This document shows positions 42,915 to 53,049 of a stretch of 64,000 bases of DNA, in pieces (position 1 is the first letter of the stretch; every line of letters begins with the position of its first letter). A model generated the notes under the pieces. That model ran no database searches. It worked only from the letters and a program-made list of their open reading frames with translations, and was not told the DNA's origin. The translations under genes and the position numbers were made by a program. This DNA is from Pseudomonas abieticivorans (lineage in GTDB: Bacteria > Pseudomonadota > Gammaproteobacteria > Pseudomonadales > Pseudomonadaceae). The stretch lies in the NCBI RefSeq assembly GCF_023509015.1, contig NZ_CP094975.1, forward strand, positions 3,148,501 through 3,212,500. Reading direction: 5' to 3'.

Positions 42915-44036
42915 ATGAGCGAGGTGAATTCAAGCGCTGGGGCGAGCGACGTGCTGGTCAGCTTTCGTGGCGTGCAAAAAAGCTACGACGGCGAGGCGCT
43001 GATCGTCAAAGACCTGAACCTGGACATTCGCAAGGGCGAGTTCCTGACGTTGCTGGGGCCCTCCGGCTCGGGCAAGACCACCAGCCTGATGATGCTGGCC
43101 GGGTTCGAAACCCCCACCGCCGGCGAGATCCTGCTGGGTGGCCGTTCGATCAATAACGTGCCGCCGCACAAGCGTGACATCGGCATGGTGTTCCAGAACT
43201 ACGCGCTGTTCCCGCACATGACCGTGGCCGAGAACCTGGCATTCCCGCTGTCGGTACGCGGCTTGAGCAAGACCGACATCGGCGAGCGGGTCAAAAAAGT
43301 GCTGAACATGGTCCAGCTCGACGCTTTTGCCCAGCGTTACCCGGCCCAGTTGTCCGGCGGCCAGCAACAACGCGTGGCATTGGCCCGCGCACTGGTGTTC
43401 GAACCACAGTTGGTACTGATGGATGAACCCTTGGGTGCGCTGGACAAGCAACTGCGCGAACACATGCAGATGGAGATCAAGCACCTGCACCAGCGCCTGG
43501 GTGTGACCGTGGTGTACGTGACCCATGACCAGGGCGAAGCCTTGACCATGTCGGACCGGGTGGCCGTGTTCCATCAGGGCGAGATACAGCAGATCGCCCC
43601 CCCGCGTACCTTGTATGAAGAGCCCAAAAACACGTTCGTCGCCAACTTCATCGGCGAGAACAACCGCATCAATGGCCGCCTGATCACCCAGACCGGTGAC
43701 CGCTGCGTGGTTGGCTTGGCCCGTGGCGAGAAGGTCGAGGCGCTGGCCGTCAACGTTGGCGAACCGGGTGATCCGGTCACCTTGTCCATCCGCCCCGAGC
43801 GCGTGCGCCTCAATGGCCACAGTGAGAGCTGCGTGAACCGCTTCTCTGGCCGTGTCGCCGAATTCATCTACCTGGGCGACCACGTGCGGGTGCGCCTGGA
43901 GGTGTGTGGCAAGTCGGACTTTTTCGTCAAACAACCCATTGCCGAGCTCGACCCGACGCTTGCGGTGGGGGATGTGGTACCGCTTGGCTGGCAGGTCGAG
44001 CACGCCCGTGCGCTCGATCCGTTGTTAGTCGATTAA
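42915..44036 (+). CDS. agtA: ABC transporter ATPase for 5-aminovalerate/GABA (polyamine type)
   Basis: Energises import through AgtCD. The 373-residue protein has Walker A GPSGSGKTT, signature LSGGQQQRVALARAL, Walker B LVLMDEPLGALD and the switch histidine in VTHDQGEAL, followed by a C-terminal TOBE domain (about 285-365). It is of the PotA class. The ATG at 42915 is used because the residues before it in the longer frame (from 42798) derive from promoter sequence including the palindrome. Substrate is inferred from the AgtSR-AgtABCD arrangement in P. aeruginosa. Confidence 0.9.
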   Translation: MSEVNSSAGASDVLVSFRGVQKSYDGEALIVKDLNLDIRKGEFLTLLGPSGSGKTTSLMMLAGFETPTAGEILLGGRSINNVPPHKRDIGMVFQNYALFPHMTVAENLAFPLSVRGLSKTDIGERVKKVLNMVQLDAFAQRYPAQLSGGQQQRVALARALVFEPQLVLMDEPLGALDKQLREHMQMEIKHLHQRLGVTVVYVTHDQGEALTMSDRVAVFHQGEIQQIAPPRTLYEEPKNTFVANFIGENNRINGRLITQTGDRCVVGLARGEKVEALAVNVGEPGDPVTLSIRPERVRLNGHSESCVNRFSGRVAEFIYLGDHVRVRLEVCGKSDFFVKQPIAELDPTLAVGDVVPLGWQVEHARALDPLLVD

Positions 44037-44091
44037 GAGGCGACCTGATCGCCCCATGCTTCACCCAACCCTGCATTGGAGAGAAGAATAA

Positions 44092-45126
44092 ATGCTCAAG
44101 CACTTGAAATTCACCGCCCTGACCTTGGGCATGATGTGTGCGGCCCAGGCGATGGCGGCCGAGGACCTGACCGTGGTTTCCTTCGGCGGCGCGAACAAGG
44201 CGGCGCAGGTCAAGGCCTTCTACGAACCGTGGGAAAAAGCGGGCAATGGCAAGATCGTCGCCGGCGAGTACAACGGCGAGATGGCCAAGGTCAAAGCCAT
44301 GGTCGATACCAAAAGCGTGTCCTGGAACCTGGTCGAGGTTGAATCCCCGGAACTGGCCCGTGGTTGCGACGAAGGCATGTTCGAAGAACTCGACCCGGCG
44401 CTGTTCGGTAAAGAGTCCGACTACGTGAAGGGTGCCATCCAGCCTTGCGGCGTAGGCTTCTTCGTATGGTCCACGGTGCTGGCGTATAACGCCGACAAAC
44501 TGAAGACCGCGCCTACCAGCTGGGCTGACTTCTGGGACACCAAGCAATTCCCGGGCAAGCGCGGCCTGCGCAAGGGTGCCAAGTACACCCTGGAATTCGC
44601 ATTGATGGCCGACGGTGTCGCGCCTAAAGACGTGTACAGCGTGCTGGCCACAAAAGCCGGCCAGGACCGTGCCTTCAAGAAACTCGACGAGCTCAAGCCA
44701 AGCATCCAGTGGTGGGAAGCCGGTGCCCAGCCGCCGCAGTACCTCGCTTCGGGTGACGTGGTGATGAGCTCGGCCTACAACGGCCGCATCGCTGCCGTGC
44801 AGAAAGAAAGCAACCTGAAGGTGGTGTGGAACGGCGGCATCTACGACTTCGACGCATGGGCCATTCCCAAAGGCGCGAAGAATGCCGACCAGGCGAAGAA
44901 ATTCATCGCCTATTCGGTCAAGCCAGAGCAACAGAAGATCTATTCGGAAAACATCGCCTACGGCCCCGCCAACAGCCAGGCCGTGCCGCTGCTGGACAAG
45001 GCCATCTTGAAAGACATGCCGACCACGCCTGAAAACATTGCCAACCAGGTGCAGATCGACGTGGGCTTCTGGGCCGATAACGGCGAGCAGTTGGAACAGC
45101 GTTTCAACGCCTGGGCCGCCAAGTAA
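44092..45126 (+). CDS. agtB: Periplasmic substrate-binding protein of the Agt transporter
   Basis: Captures the amino-acid-like ligand in the periplasm and delivers it to AgtCD. The 344-residue PotD-like protein has a signal peptide ending AMA at about residue 22, then EDLTVVSFGGANKAAQ, typical of this binding-protein class. A GAGAAG ribosome binding site precedes the ATG. It lies 55 bases after agtA and 68 before agtC in one operon. Confidence 0.9.
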   Translation: MLKHLKFTALTLGMMCAAQAMAAEDLTVVSFGGANKAAQVKAFYEPWEKAGNGKIVAGEYNGEMAKVKAMVDTKSVSWNLVEVESPELARGCDEGMFEELDPALFGKESDYVKGAIQPCGVGFFVWSTVLAYNADKLKTAPTSWADFWDTKQFPGKRGLRKGAKYTLEFALMADGVAPKDVYSVLATKAGQDRAFKKLDELKPSIQWWEAGAQPPQYLASGDVVMSSAYNGRIAAVQKESNLKVVWNGGIYDFDAWAIPKGAKNADQAKKFIAYSVKPEQQKIYSENIAYGPANSQAVPLLDKAILKDMPTTPENIANQVQIDVGFWADNGEQLEQRFNAWAAK

Positions 45127-45194
45127 GTTGTGCACCGGCTCCGCCAGCCCTGGCTGGCGCAGCCACTTGACCAAAGAGTTTCACGGAGTTCGCC

Positions 45195-46442
45195 ATGGCC
45201 GTCGCAGTGCCCCTCAAAGAGGTCGCCAGCCCTAATCTGAAACAGCGTCTGGCCCGTGCCGAACGGCTCAACCGCTGGAAGGCCCAAGCCCTGATCGCGC
45301 CGTTGGTGCTGTTTTTGCTGTTGGTATTCCTGGTGCCGATAGCCGTGCTGTTGTACAAAAGCGTGGGCAACCCGGAAGTGGTCGGCGCCTTGCCGCGCAC
45401 CGTGGCTGCCGTGGCCACCTGGGATGGCAGGGGCTTGCCGGACGAGCCGGTGTACAAGGCCCTGAGTGAAGACCTGGCCGAATCACGCAAGAATCAAACC
45501 TTGGGCGACCTGTCCAAGCGCCTGAACATGGAACTGGCCGGCTACCGCAGCCTGCTGGCAAAAACTGCCCGCGCCTTGCCGCTCAAGGCCGAGCCTGCCT
45601 CCTATAAGGAAGCGTTGCAGAACCTCGACGAACGCTGGGGCGACCCTGCCTACTGGCAGGCGATCCGCCGCAACACCAGCAGCGTCACCCCTTTCTACCT
45701 GCTGGCCTCGGTGGACCATCGCATCGATGACCTGGGCGAAGTGGCACCGGCCACCCCGGACCAGGCCATTTACCTGGACATCTTCGCCCGGACGTTCTGG
45801 ATGGGCCTGGTGATCACGGTCATCTGCCTGGTGCTGGCTTATCCGTTGGCGTATCTGCTGGCCAATCTGCCGGCACGCAAGAGCAACTTGCTGATGATTC
45901 TGGTGCTGTTGCCGTTCTGGACCTCGATCCTGGTGCGCGTGGCTGCCTGGATCGTGCTGTTGCAATCCGGCGGCCTGATCAACAGCGCGCTGATGGCCAC
46001 GGGCCTGATCGACAAACCGCTGGAATTGGTGTTCAACCGCACCGGCGTGTACATCTCCATGGTGCATATCTTGCTGCCGTTCATGATTTTGCCGATCTAC
46101 AGCGTGATGAAGGGGATTTCGCCGACCTACATGCGGGCCGCCATCTCCTTGGGCTGCCATCCATTTGCCAGTTTTTGGCGCGTGTACTTTCCGCAAACCT
46201 ACGCGGGCGTAGGGGCCGGTTGCCTGTTGGTGTTCATCCTGGCCATCGGCTACTACATTACCCCGGCCTTGCTGGGCAGCCCCAACGACCAGATGGTCAG
46301 CTATTTCGTGGCGTTCTACACCAACACCAGTATCAACTGGGGCATGGCCACGGCCTTAGGCGGGCTGCTGTTGCTGGCGACCGTGGTGCTTTATCTGGTC
46401 TATAGCAAGCTGGTCGGCGCCGGTCGCCTGCGCCTGAGCTGA
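45195..46442 (+). CDS. agtC: ABC transporter permease (PotB-like)
   Basis: First membrane subunit of the importer. The 415-residue protein is longer than usual PotB proteins because about 140 periplasmic residues separate the first membrane helix (about 34-55) from the remaining five or six. The EAA loop that docks with the ATPase is visible near SLGCHPFASFWRVYFPQTY. It is followed 11 bases later by agtD with a good Shine-Dalgarno. Confidence 0.9.
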   Translation: MAVAVPLKEVASPNLKQRLARAERLNRWKAQALIAPLVLFLLLVFLVPIAVLLYKSVGNPEVVGALPRTVAAVATWDGRGLPDEPVYKALSEDLAESRKNQTLGDLSKRLNMELAGYRSLLAKTARALPLKAEPASYKEALQNLDERWGDPAYWQAIRRNTSSVTPFYLLASVDHRIDDLGEVAPATPDQAIYLDIFARTFWMGLVITVICLVLAYPLAYLLANLPARKSNLLMILVLLPFWTSILVRVAAWIVLLQSGGLINSALMATGLIDKPLELVFNRTGVYISMVHILLPFMILPIYSVMKGISPTYMRAAISLGCHPFASFWRVYFPQTYAGVGAGCLLVFILAIGYYITPALLGSPNDQMVSYFVAFYTNTSINWGMATALGGLLLLATVVLYLVYSKLVGAGRLRLS

Positions 46443-46453
46443 GGAGAATCGAA

Positions 46454-47279
46454 ATGCTGAGCCCTTACATGTCTCCCATCGAGCGGATCTGGTTCTACAG
46501 CTTGCGCATCCTTTGCGGGCTGATCCTGTTGTTCCTGATTTTGCCGGTGCTGGTGATCATCCCGCTGTCGTTCAATTCGGGCAGTTTCCTGGTGTACCCG
46601 CTGCAGGGTTTCTCGCTGCACTGGTACCAGGACTTCTTCGGCTCGGCCGAATGGATGCGGGCGCTGAAAAACAGCGTCATCGTCGCCCCGGCAGCCACGG
46701 TGCTGGCCATGGTGTTCGGCACCCTGGCGGCCATCGGCCTGACGCGCGGCGATTTCCCTGGCAAATCACTGGTGATGGCCCTAGTGATCTCGCCGATGGT
46801 GGTGCCGGTGGTGATCGTCGGCGTGGCCAGCTACCTGTTCTTCGCCCCACTGGGGCTGGGCAACAGTTTTACTTCGCTGATCCTGGTGCATTCGGTGCTG
46901 GGCGTGCCATTCGTGATCATCACCGTGTCGGCGACCTTGCAGGGGTTTAACCATAACCTGGTGCGGGCTGCTGCCAGCTTGGGGGCCTCGCCGATCACCG
47001 CGTTTCGTCGGGGTGACACTGCCGCTGATCGCACCCGGCGTTATCTCCGGAGCGTTGTTCGCCTTTGCCACCTCGTTTGATGAGGTGGTGGTGACACTGT
47101 TCCTGGCCGGGCCCGAGCAGGCAACCTTGCCACGGCAGATGTTCAGCGGTATCCGCGAGAACCTGAGCCCTACCATTGCCGCGGCTGCGACCTTGTTGAT
47201 CGCCTTTTCGGTGATCCTGTTGCTGACGCTTGAATGGTTGCGCGGGCGCAGCGAGAAACTGCGTACGGCGCAGGTATAG
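46454..47279 (+). pseudogene. agtD: ABC transporter permease (PotC-like) interrupted by a +1 frameshift
   Basis: Second membrane subunit of the importer. The first frame (46454-47080) is normal up to LGASPITAFRR, then runs into unrelated residues and stops. The missing remainder continues in the next frame as VTLPLIAPGVISGALFAFA and ends at 47279. Removing one G from the GGGG at 47010-47013 restores AFRR-VTLPL, exactly the PotC-like EAA-loop pattern, and yields a normal 274-residue protein with six membrane helices. Either the gene is truly inactivated, which would cripple the transporter, or the base is an assembly error in a homopolymer. Confidence 0.85.
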
Positions 47280-47281
47280 CG

Positions 47282-47328
47282 GCCCTCACCCCAACCCTCC
47301 AAGGCGGGAGAGGGTTGGGGTGAGGGGG
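47282..47328. repeat. Long perfect inverted repeat between agtD and rpe
   Basis: CCCTCACCCCAACCCTC and its exact complement GAGGGTTGGGGTGAGGG flank a 12-base loop. The transcript would form a very stable 17-bp hairpin just after the agtD stop, but no T run follows. It resembles the interspersed CCCTCACCCCAACCCTCTCCC repeats common in proteobacteria. Confidence 0.75.
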
Positions 47329-47400
47329 CTTGGCTCCCCCGTAGTTCTTTGGCTGATGTACAATGCGCGCCACCGTGATATCAGCCAAGACAGGTGCTTC

Positions 47401-48075
47401 ATGCAGCCCTTCGCAATTGCTCCGTCCATCCTTTCCGCGGATTTCGCTCGTCTGGGCGAGGAAGTCGACAATGTACTGGCCGCTGGCGCCGACATTGTGC
47501 ATTTCGATGTGATGGACAACCACTACGTGCCCAACCTGACCATCGGCCCGATGGTCTGCGCGGCACTGCGCAAGTACGGCATCACCGCGCCGATCGACGC
47601 ACACTTGATGGTCAGCCCCGTGGACCGCATCGTCGGTGATTTCATCGAGGCGGGTGCCACCTACATCACCTTCCACCCCGAAGCCACCCTGCACGTGGAC
47701 CGTTCCCTGCAACTGATCCGTGAGGGCGGCTGCAAGGCAGGCCTGGTGTTCAACCCGGCCACCCCGTTGGACGTGCTCAAGTATGTGATGGACAAAGTCG
47801 ACATGGTGCTGCTGATGAGCGTGAACCCAGGCTTCGGCGGGCAGAAGTTCATCCCCGGCACCCTGGACAAGCTGCGTGAAGCCCGTGCGTTGATCGACGC
47901 CAGCGGCCGTGATATCCGCCTTGAGATCGACGGCGGCGTCAACGTCAACAACATTCGCGAAATTGCCGCCGCTGGCGCCGACACCTTCGTGGCCGGTTCG
48001 GCGATCTTCAATGCGCCCAACTACCAGGAAGTGATCGACAAGATGCGTGCGGAACTGGCGCTGGCCCGTTCATGA
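47401..48075 (+). CDS. rpe: Ribulose-phosphate 3-epimerase
   Basis: Interconverts ribulose-5-phosphate and xylulose-5-phosphate in the pentose phosphate pathway. The 224-residue TIM barrel has [19 protein letters not shown] at the start, metal-binding His/Asp in [12 protein letters not shown] and DAHLMV, and [16 protein letters not shown] late. The ATG at 47401 is used because the residues encoded upstream come from the inverted repeat. Its stop overlaps the gph start by 4 bases. Confidence 0.97.
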   Translation: MQPFAIAPSILSADFARLGEEVDNVLAAGADIVHFDVMDNHYVPNLTIGPMVCAALRKYGITAPIDAHLMVSPVDRIVGDFIEAGATYITFHPEATLHVDRSLQLIREGGCKAGLVFNPATPLDVLKYVMDKVDMVLLMSVNPGFGGQKFIPGTLDKLREARALIDASGRDIRLEIDGGVNVNNIREIAAAGADTFVAGSAIFNAPNYQEVIDKMRAELALARS

Positions 48076-48890
48076 GTGGCTTCGAGCAGCTGTTCCCCGG
48101 CAGCCTGCCACGGCTGGTGATGTTCGACCTGGATGGCACCCTGGTCGATTCGGTCCCGGACCTGGCGGCGGCGGTGGACAAAATGCTGCTCGAACTGGGC
48201 CACCCGGCCGCCGGAATCGAAGCGGTGCGCGTATGGATCGGCAACGGTGCGCGGGTTTTGGTACGCCGTGCGCTGGCCGGTGGTTTTGAACATGCGCATA
48301 TAGATGAAGCTGACACCGACCGAGCGCTGGCCATCTTCATGGAAGCCTATGCCGACAGTCATGCACTGACGGTCGTATACCCTGGCGTGCGCACCGCGCT
48401 CAAGTGGCTGAAGAAACAGGGTGTTGAAATGGCCCTGATCACCAACAAGCCGGAGCGCTTTGTCGCGCCTTTGCTCGATGAGCTGAGGCTGGGCCGGTAT
48501 TTCCGCTGGATCATTGGCGGCGACACCCTGCCTCAGCAAAAGCCGGACCCTGCGGCCTTGAACTTCGTGATGCAAATGGCCGGGGTAAAGCCGGCCCAGG
48601 CGCTGTTTGTCGGTGATTCGCGCAACGATGTGCTGGCGGCCCATGCGGCGGGCGTGCGTTGCGTGGCGTTGAGCTATGGCTACAACCATGGCCGGCCGAT
48701 CGCCGAGGAGTCCCCTGCGCTGGTGATAGACGATCTGCGAACATTATTGCCCGGTTGCTTAGATGAAGCGGCTGAGATAACGTTGGCGGACGAAGATTCC
48801 CCCTCTAAACGAGATTCCATCGTGGTGGTCACCCGCAAACTCTGGATGAAAGTCATCAAGGCCCTGGCCCGCTGGCGTTGGCGCGCCTGA
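48072..48890 (+). CDS. gph: Phosphoglycolate phosphatase (HAD superfamily)
   Basis: Dephosphorylates 2-phosphoglycolate from oxidative DNA damage. The 272-residue HAD enzyme shows the nucleophile motif [11 protein letters not shown], the Thr motif LITNKPERF and the metal-binding [16 protein letters not shown]. It overlaps rpe and lies 71 bases before trpE, an arrangement shared with many gammaproteobacteria. Confidence 0.95.
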   Translation: MSGFEQLFPGSLPRLVMFDLDGTLVDSVPDLAAAVDKMLLELGHPAAGIEAVRVWIGNGARVLVRRALAGGFEHAHIDEADTDRALAIFMEAYADSHALTVVYPGVRTALKWLKKQGVEMALITNKPERFVAPLLDELRLGRYFRWIIGGDTLPQQKPDPAALNFVMQMAGVKPAQALFVGDSRNDVLAAHAAGVRCVALSYGYNHGRPIAEESPALVIDDLRTLLPGCLDEAAEITLADEDSPSKRDSIVVVTRKLWMKVIKALARWRWRA

Positions 48891-48961
48891 CTTTTACCTG
48901 GCCGGACCTGCCGGCGCGTTTGCATACCTGACCGATATACCCTCAAGCCACGAGGCTGCTC

Positions 48962-50449
48962 ATGATCCGTGAAGAATTCCTGCGTTTGGCCGCTGCCGGC
49001 TACAACCGCATCCCGCTTGCCCGCGAAACCCTGGCCGACTTCGACACCCCGCTGTCGATCTACCTGAAATTGGCCGACGAGGCCAACTCCTACCTGCTCG
49101 AATCGGTGCAGGGCGGCGAGAAGTGGGGCCGTTACTCGATCATCGGCCTGCCATGCCGCACGGTGTTGCGCGTGCACGACCATCTGGTCAGCGTGACCAC
49201 CGACGGCGTAGAGGTCGAGCGCCACGAAGTCGCAGACCCACTGGATTTCGTCGAGACCTTCAAGGCTCGCTACAATGTGCCGACCATCGCCGGCCTGCCG
49301 CGTTTCAACGGCGGCCTGGTGGGTTACTTCGGCTACGACTGCGTGCGCTACGTGGAAAAACGCCTGGGCCGTTGCCCCAACCCAGACCCGATCGGGGTGC
49401 CGGACATCCTGCTGATGGTCTCGGACGCCGTGGTGGTGTTCGACAACCTGGCGGGCAAGATGCACGCCATCGTGCTGGTCGACCCCGCCCAGGACGACGC
49501 CTACGAGCAAGGCCAGGCGCAGCTTGAGGCCTTGATGGAAAAACTCCGTCAACCGATCACCCCGCGCCGCGGCCTGGACCTGGACCGCCCGCCGGCAGCC
49601 GACCCGCAGTTCCGCTCCAGTTTCACCCAAGATGACTACGAGCGGGCGGTCGACACCATCAAGGAATACATCCTGGCCGGCGACTGCATGCAAGTGGTGC
49701 CGTCGCAGCGCATGTCCATCGACTTCAAGGCTGCGCCCATCGACCTGTACCGGGCGCTGCGCTGCTTCAACCCGACGCCGTACATGTACTTCTTCAATTT
49801 CGGCGACTTCCACGTGGTAGGCAGCTCGCCAGAAGTGCTGGTGCGCGTCGAAGACAACGAGATCACTGTTCGCCCGATCGCCGGCACCCGCCCGCGCGGC
49901 GCCACCGAAGAGGCAGACCATGCCTTGGAAGTAGACCTGCTGAGCGACCAGAAAGAGATCGCCGAGCACTTGATGCTCATCGACCTGGGCCGCAATGACA
50001 CCGGCCGTGTTTCGGAAATCGGCTCGGTGAAGCTCACCGAGAAGATGGTCATCGAACGTTATTCGAACGTGATGCACATCGTGTCCAACGTCACCGGCCA
50101 GCTCAAGAGCGGGCTCACGGCGATGGACGCATTGCGGGCGATCCTGCCGGCCGGCACTTTGTCGGGCGCGCCAAAGATTCGCGCGATGGAAATCATCGAC
50201 CAGTTGGAACCGGTCAAACGTGGCGTGTACGGCGGCGCGGTGGGCTATTTCGCCTGGAACGGCAACATGGACACGGCCATCGCGATTCGTACCGCGGTGA
50301 TCAAGAACGGTGAACTGCACGTGCAGGCCGGTGGCGGCATCGTCGCCGACTCGGTGCCGGCCCTGGAGTGGGAAGAGACGCTGAACAAACGCCGCGCGAT
50401 GTTCCGCGCCGTTGCGCTCGCCGAACAAACCCCCCACTCCGACGCCTGA
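48962..50449 (+). CDS. trpE: Anthranilate synthase component I
   Basis: Makes anthranilate from chorismate with ammonia supplied by TrpG, the first committed step of tryptophan synthesis. The 495 residues include an N-terminal feedback-binding region with the [13 protein letters not shown] motif and the chorismate-binding domain with [29 protein letters not shown] and [11 protein letters not shown]. No leader peptide or attenuator is evident in the 71 bases upstream. trpG starts 10 bases after its stop. Confidence 0.97.
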   Translation: MIREEFLRLAAAGYNRIPLARETLADFDTPLSIYLKLADEANSYLLESVQGGEKWGRYSIIGLPCRTVLRVHDHLVSVTTDGVEVERHEVADPLDFVETFKARYNVPTIAGLPRFNGGLVGYFGYDCVRYVEKRLGRCPNPDPIGVPDILLMVSDAVVVFDNLAGKMHAIVLVDPAQDDAYEQGQAQLEALMEKLRQPITPRRGLDLDRPPAADPQFRSSFTQDDYERAVDTIKEYILAGDCMQVVPSQRMSIDFKAAPIDLYRALRCFNPTPYMYFFNFGDFHVVGSSPEVLVRVEDNEITVRPIAGTRPRGATEEADHALEVDLLSDQKEIAEHLMLIDLGRNDTGRVSEIGSVKLTEKMVIERYSNVMHIVSNVTGQLKSGLTAMDALRAILPAGTLSGAPKIRAMEIIDQLEPVKRGVYGGAVGYFAWNGNMDTAIAIRTAVIKNGELHVQAGGGIVADSVPALEWEETLNKRRAMFRAVALAEQTPHSDA

Positions 50450-50459
50450 GGACAGCCCC

Positions 50460-51059
50460 ATGTTGCTGATGATCGACAACTACGACTCTTTTACCTACAA
50501 CGTTGTGCAGTACCTGGGCGAGCTGGGTGCAGACGTCAAAGTCCTGCGCAATGATGAATTGACCATTGCCGACATCGAGGCCATGGCGCCGGAGCGCATC
50601 GTCGTCTCCCCGGGCCCATGCACCCCGACCGAAGCGGGCATTTCCATCGAGGCGATCCTGCATTTCGCCGGCAAACTGCCCATCCTGGGTGTCTGCCTGG
50701 GCCACCAGGCCATCGGCCAGGCCTTCGGCGGCGACGTAGTACGCGCCCGCCAGGCCATGCACGGCAAGACAAGCCCCGTGTACCACAAGGATCAAGGTGT
50801 GTTCGCCGGCTTGAACAACCCGCTCACCGTTACCCGTTACCACTCGCTGATCGTCAAGCGCGACACCCTGCCGGACTGCCTTGAGCTGACCGCCTGGACC
50901 CAGCACGCCGACGGCTCGGTGGACGAAATCATGGGCCTGCGCCACAAGACGCTGAACATCGAGGGGGTGCAGTTCCACCCTGAATCGATTCTGACCGAGC
51001 AGGGCCACGAGCTGTTCGCCAACTTTCTCAAGCAAACCGGCGGCAGCCGTCAGGGCTAA
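50460..51059 (+). CDS. trpG: Anthranilate synthase component II (glutamine amidotransferase)
   Basis: Releases ammonia from glutamine for TrpE, and in pseudomonads may also serve folate synthesis. The 199-residue class I amidotransferase has [19 protein letters not shown] at the start, the catalytic Cys in [15 protein letters not shown] and the His-x-Glu in VQFHPESIL. The ATG at 50460 gives the family start. It is followed after 9 bases by trpD. Confidence 0.97.
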   Translation: MLLMIDNYDSFTYNVVQYLGELGADVKVLRNDELTIADIEAMAPERIVVSPGPCTPTEAGISIEAILHFAGKLPILGVCLGHQAIGQAFGGDVVRARQAMHGKTSPVYHKDQGVFAGLNNPLTVTRYHSLIVKRDTLPDCLELTAWTQHADGSVDEIMGLRHKTLNIEGVQFHPESILTEQGHELFANFLKQTGGSRQG

Positions 51060-51068
51060 GGAATGAGC

Positions 51069-52118
51069 ATGGATATCAAGACAGCATTAGGCCGCATCGT
51101 CGGCCACCTGGACCTGAGCACCGACGAGATGCGCGATGTGATGCGCGAAATCATGACGGGCCAGTGCACCGAGGCGCAGATCGGCGCCTTCATGATGGGC
51201 ATGCGTATGAAAAGCGAGAGCATCGACGAAATCGTTGGTGCGGTCTCGGTGATGCGCGAGCTGGCGGACAAGGTTCAACTCAATACCCTGGACCGCGTGG
51301 TTGATGTGGTCGGGACCGGCGGCGATGGCGCCAATATTTTCAACGTGTCCACGGCGTCGGCGTTTGTCGTGGCGGCCGCAGGCTGCACGGTGGCCAAGCA
51401 CGGCAACCGCGCGGTGTCGGGCAAAAGCGGCAGTGCCGACCTGCTGGAAGCGGCCGGCGTCTATCTGAACCTGACCCCGGTGCAAGTTGCGCGCTGCATC
51501 GACAGCGTGGGCATCGGCTTCATGTTCGCCCAGGCCCACCATGGCGCCATGAAGCACGCGGCCATCCCGCGTCGCGACCTGGGCCTGCGTACCCTGTTCA
51601 ACATGCTTGGCCCGCTTACGAATCCGGCTGGCGTGAAGCACCAGGTGGTTGGCGTGTTCAACCAGGCGCTGTGCCGTCCGTTGGCCGAGGTGCTGTTGCG
51701 CTTGGGCAGCGAGCATGTGTTGGTGGTGCATTCCCAAGACGGCCTGGATGAGTTCAGCCTGGCGGCACCGACATTTGTAGCGGAGCTGAACAAAGGCCAG
51801 ATCACCGAATACTGGGTGCAGCCTGAAGACTTGGGCATCAAGAGCCAGAGCCTGTACGGCCTGGTGGTCGAGAGCCCGGCAGCATCGTTGGAGCTGATCC
51901 GCGACGCCCTGGGCCGGCGCAAGACCGAGAACGGTCAGAAAGCTGCCGAAATGATCGTACTCAATGCCGGTGCCGCGCTGTATGCCGCCGACCATGCTTC
52001 TTCGTTGAAGGAAGGCGTGGCCCTGGCCCATGATGCCTTGCACACCGGCCTTGCCCGGGAAAAGCTCGAAGAGCTGGGCGCCTTTACCGCGGTATTCAAG
52101 CAGGAGAATGAAGGATGA
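51069..52118 (+). CDS. trpD: Anthranilate phosphoribosyltransferase
   Basis: Joins anthranilate to PRPP. The 349-residue protein carries the PRPP-binding [14 protein letters not shown] and the segment [18 protein letters not shown]. The ATG at 51069 is preferred to 51063 because AAGGA at 51058-51062 then sits 6 bases upstream and the length equals that of Pseudomonas homologues. Its stop overlaps the trpC start by 4 bases. Confidence 0.97.
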   Translation: MDIKTALGRIVGHLDLSTDEMRDVMREIMTGQCTEAQIGAFMMGMRMKSESIDEIVGAVSVMRELADKVQLNTLDRVVDVVGTGGDGANIFNVSTASAFVVAAAGCTVAKHGNRAVSGKSGSADLLEAAGVYLNLTPVQVARCIDSVGIGFMFAQAHHGAMKHAAIPRRDLGLRTLFNMLGPLTNPAGVKHQVVGVFNQALCRPLAEVLLRLGSEHVLVVHSQDGLDEFSLAAPTFVAELNKGQITEYWVQPEDLGIKSQSLYGLVVESPAASLELIRDALGRRKTENGQKAAEMIVLNAGAALYAADHASSLKEGVALAHDALHTGLAREKLEELGAFTAVFKQENEG

Positions 52119-52933
52119 GTGTGCCGACGGTTCTGGAAAACATTCTGGCCCGCAAGGCCGTGGAAGTGGCCGAGCGCTTGGCACGGGTCAGCTTCGCTGA
52201 AGTCGAGGCGCAGGCCAAGTTAGCCGATGCGCCACGCGGTTTTGCCCATGCCTTGATGGCGCAGGCAAAGCTTAAGCAGCCGGCAGTGATCGCCGAAATC
52301 AAGAAGGCTTCGCCGAGCAAAGGCGTGATTCGCGAGCACTTCGTGCCTGCCGACATTGCCGTCAGCTACGAGAAGGGCGGTGCGACTTGCCTGTCAGTGC
52401 TTACCGACATCGACTATTTCCAAGGGGCCGACATTTACCTGCAGCAGGCGCGCGCGGCGTGCTCGTTGCCGGTGATCCGCAAGGATTTCATGGTCGACCC
52501 TTATCAGATCGTCGAAGCCCGGGCGTTGGGTGCCGATTGCGTGCTGTTGATCGTGGCGGCGCTGGATGACGTGAAAATGGCCGAACTGGCATCGGTCGCC
52601 AAGGGCGTCGGCTTGGACGTGCTGGTTGAAGTGCACGATGGCGATGAACTGGAGCGTGCATTGAAGGTGCTCGACACTCCGCTGGTGGGCGTGAACAACC
52701 GCAACCTGCACACCTTCGAGGTCAACCTGGAAAATACCCTGGACCTGCTGCCGCGCATTCCGCGTGACCGCCTGGTGATTACCGAGAGTGGCATCCTCAA
52801 CCGCGCCGATGTCGAGCTGATGGAAATCAGCGATGTGTATTCGTTCCTGGTTGGCGAGGCCTTCATGCGCGCCGAAAACCCGGGTTCCGAATTGCAGCGC
52901 CTGTTCTTCCCGGAGCGCTCGGCACAGGACTGA
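52115..52933 (+). CDS. trpC: Indole-3-glycerol phosphate synthase
   Basis: Closes the indole ring, forming indoleglycerol phosphate. The 272-residue TIM barrel shows [25 protein letters not shown] and [14 protein letters not shown] with the catalytic Lys and Glu residues. It is the last gene of trpGDC; trpF and trpBA are not here, as usual in Pseudomonas where they lie elsewhere. A REP pair follows. Confidence 0.97.
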   Translation: MSVPTVLENILARKAVEVAERLARVSFAEVEAQAKLADAPRGFAHALMAQAKLKQPAVIAEIKKASPSKGVIREHFVPADIAVSYEKGGATCLSVLTDIDYFQGADIYLQQARAACSLPVIRKDFMVDPYQIVEARALGADCVLLIVAALDDVKMAELASVAKGVGLDVLVEVHDGDELERALKVLDTPLVGVNNRNLHTFEVNLENTLDLLPRIPRDRLVITESGILNRADVELMEISDVYSFLVGEAFMRAENPGSELQRLFFPERSAQD

Positions 52934-52948
52934 CTCCATGATCATCTG

Positions 52949-53032
52949 TAGGGGCGGATTGATCCGCGAATGAAACGCCTCGGTACACCTGCTACACCGC
53001 GGTGTACCTTTCGCGGATAACTCCGCTCCCAT
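52949..53032. repeat. REP-type inverted pair after trpC
   Basis: Arms GGGGCGGATTGATCCGCGAA (52951-52970) and TTCGCGGATAACTCCGCTCC (53010-53029) face each other. Between them GGTACACC-...-GGTGTACC forms a second hairpin. It lies after the trpGDC operon and can act as a terminator or mRNA-stabilising structure. Confidence 0.8.
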
Positions 53033-53049
53033 AGAGGTTTGGGGACACG

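Noticed and set aside
48891..48961. Possible trp leader peptide or attenuator before trpE
   Set aside because: No short frame with tandem Trp codons and no terminator/antiterminator pair is visible.
48680..50479. 599-codon open frame on the minus strand opposite trpE
   Set aside because: Exact antisense of trpE and the end of gph, with no ribosome binding site or domain; a GC-bias artefact.
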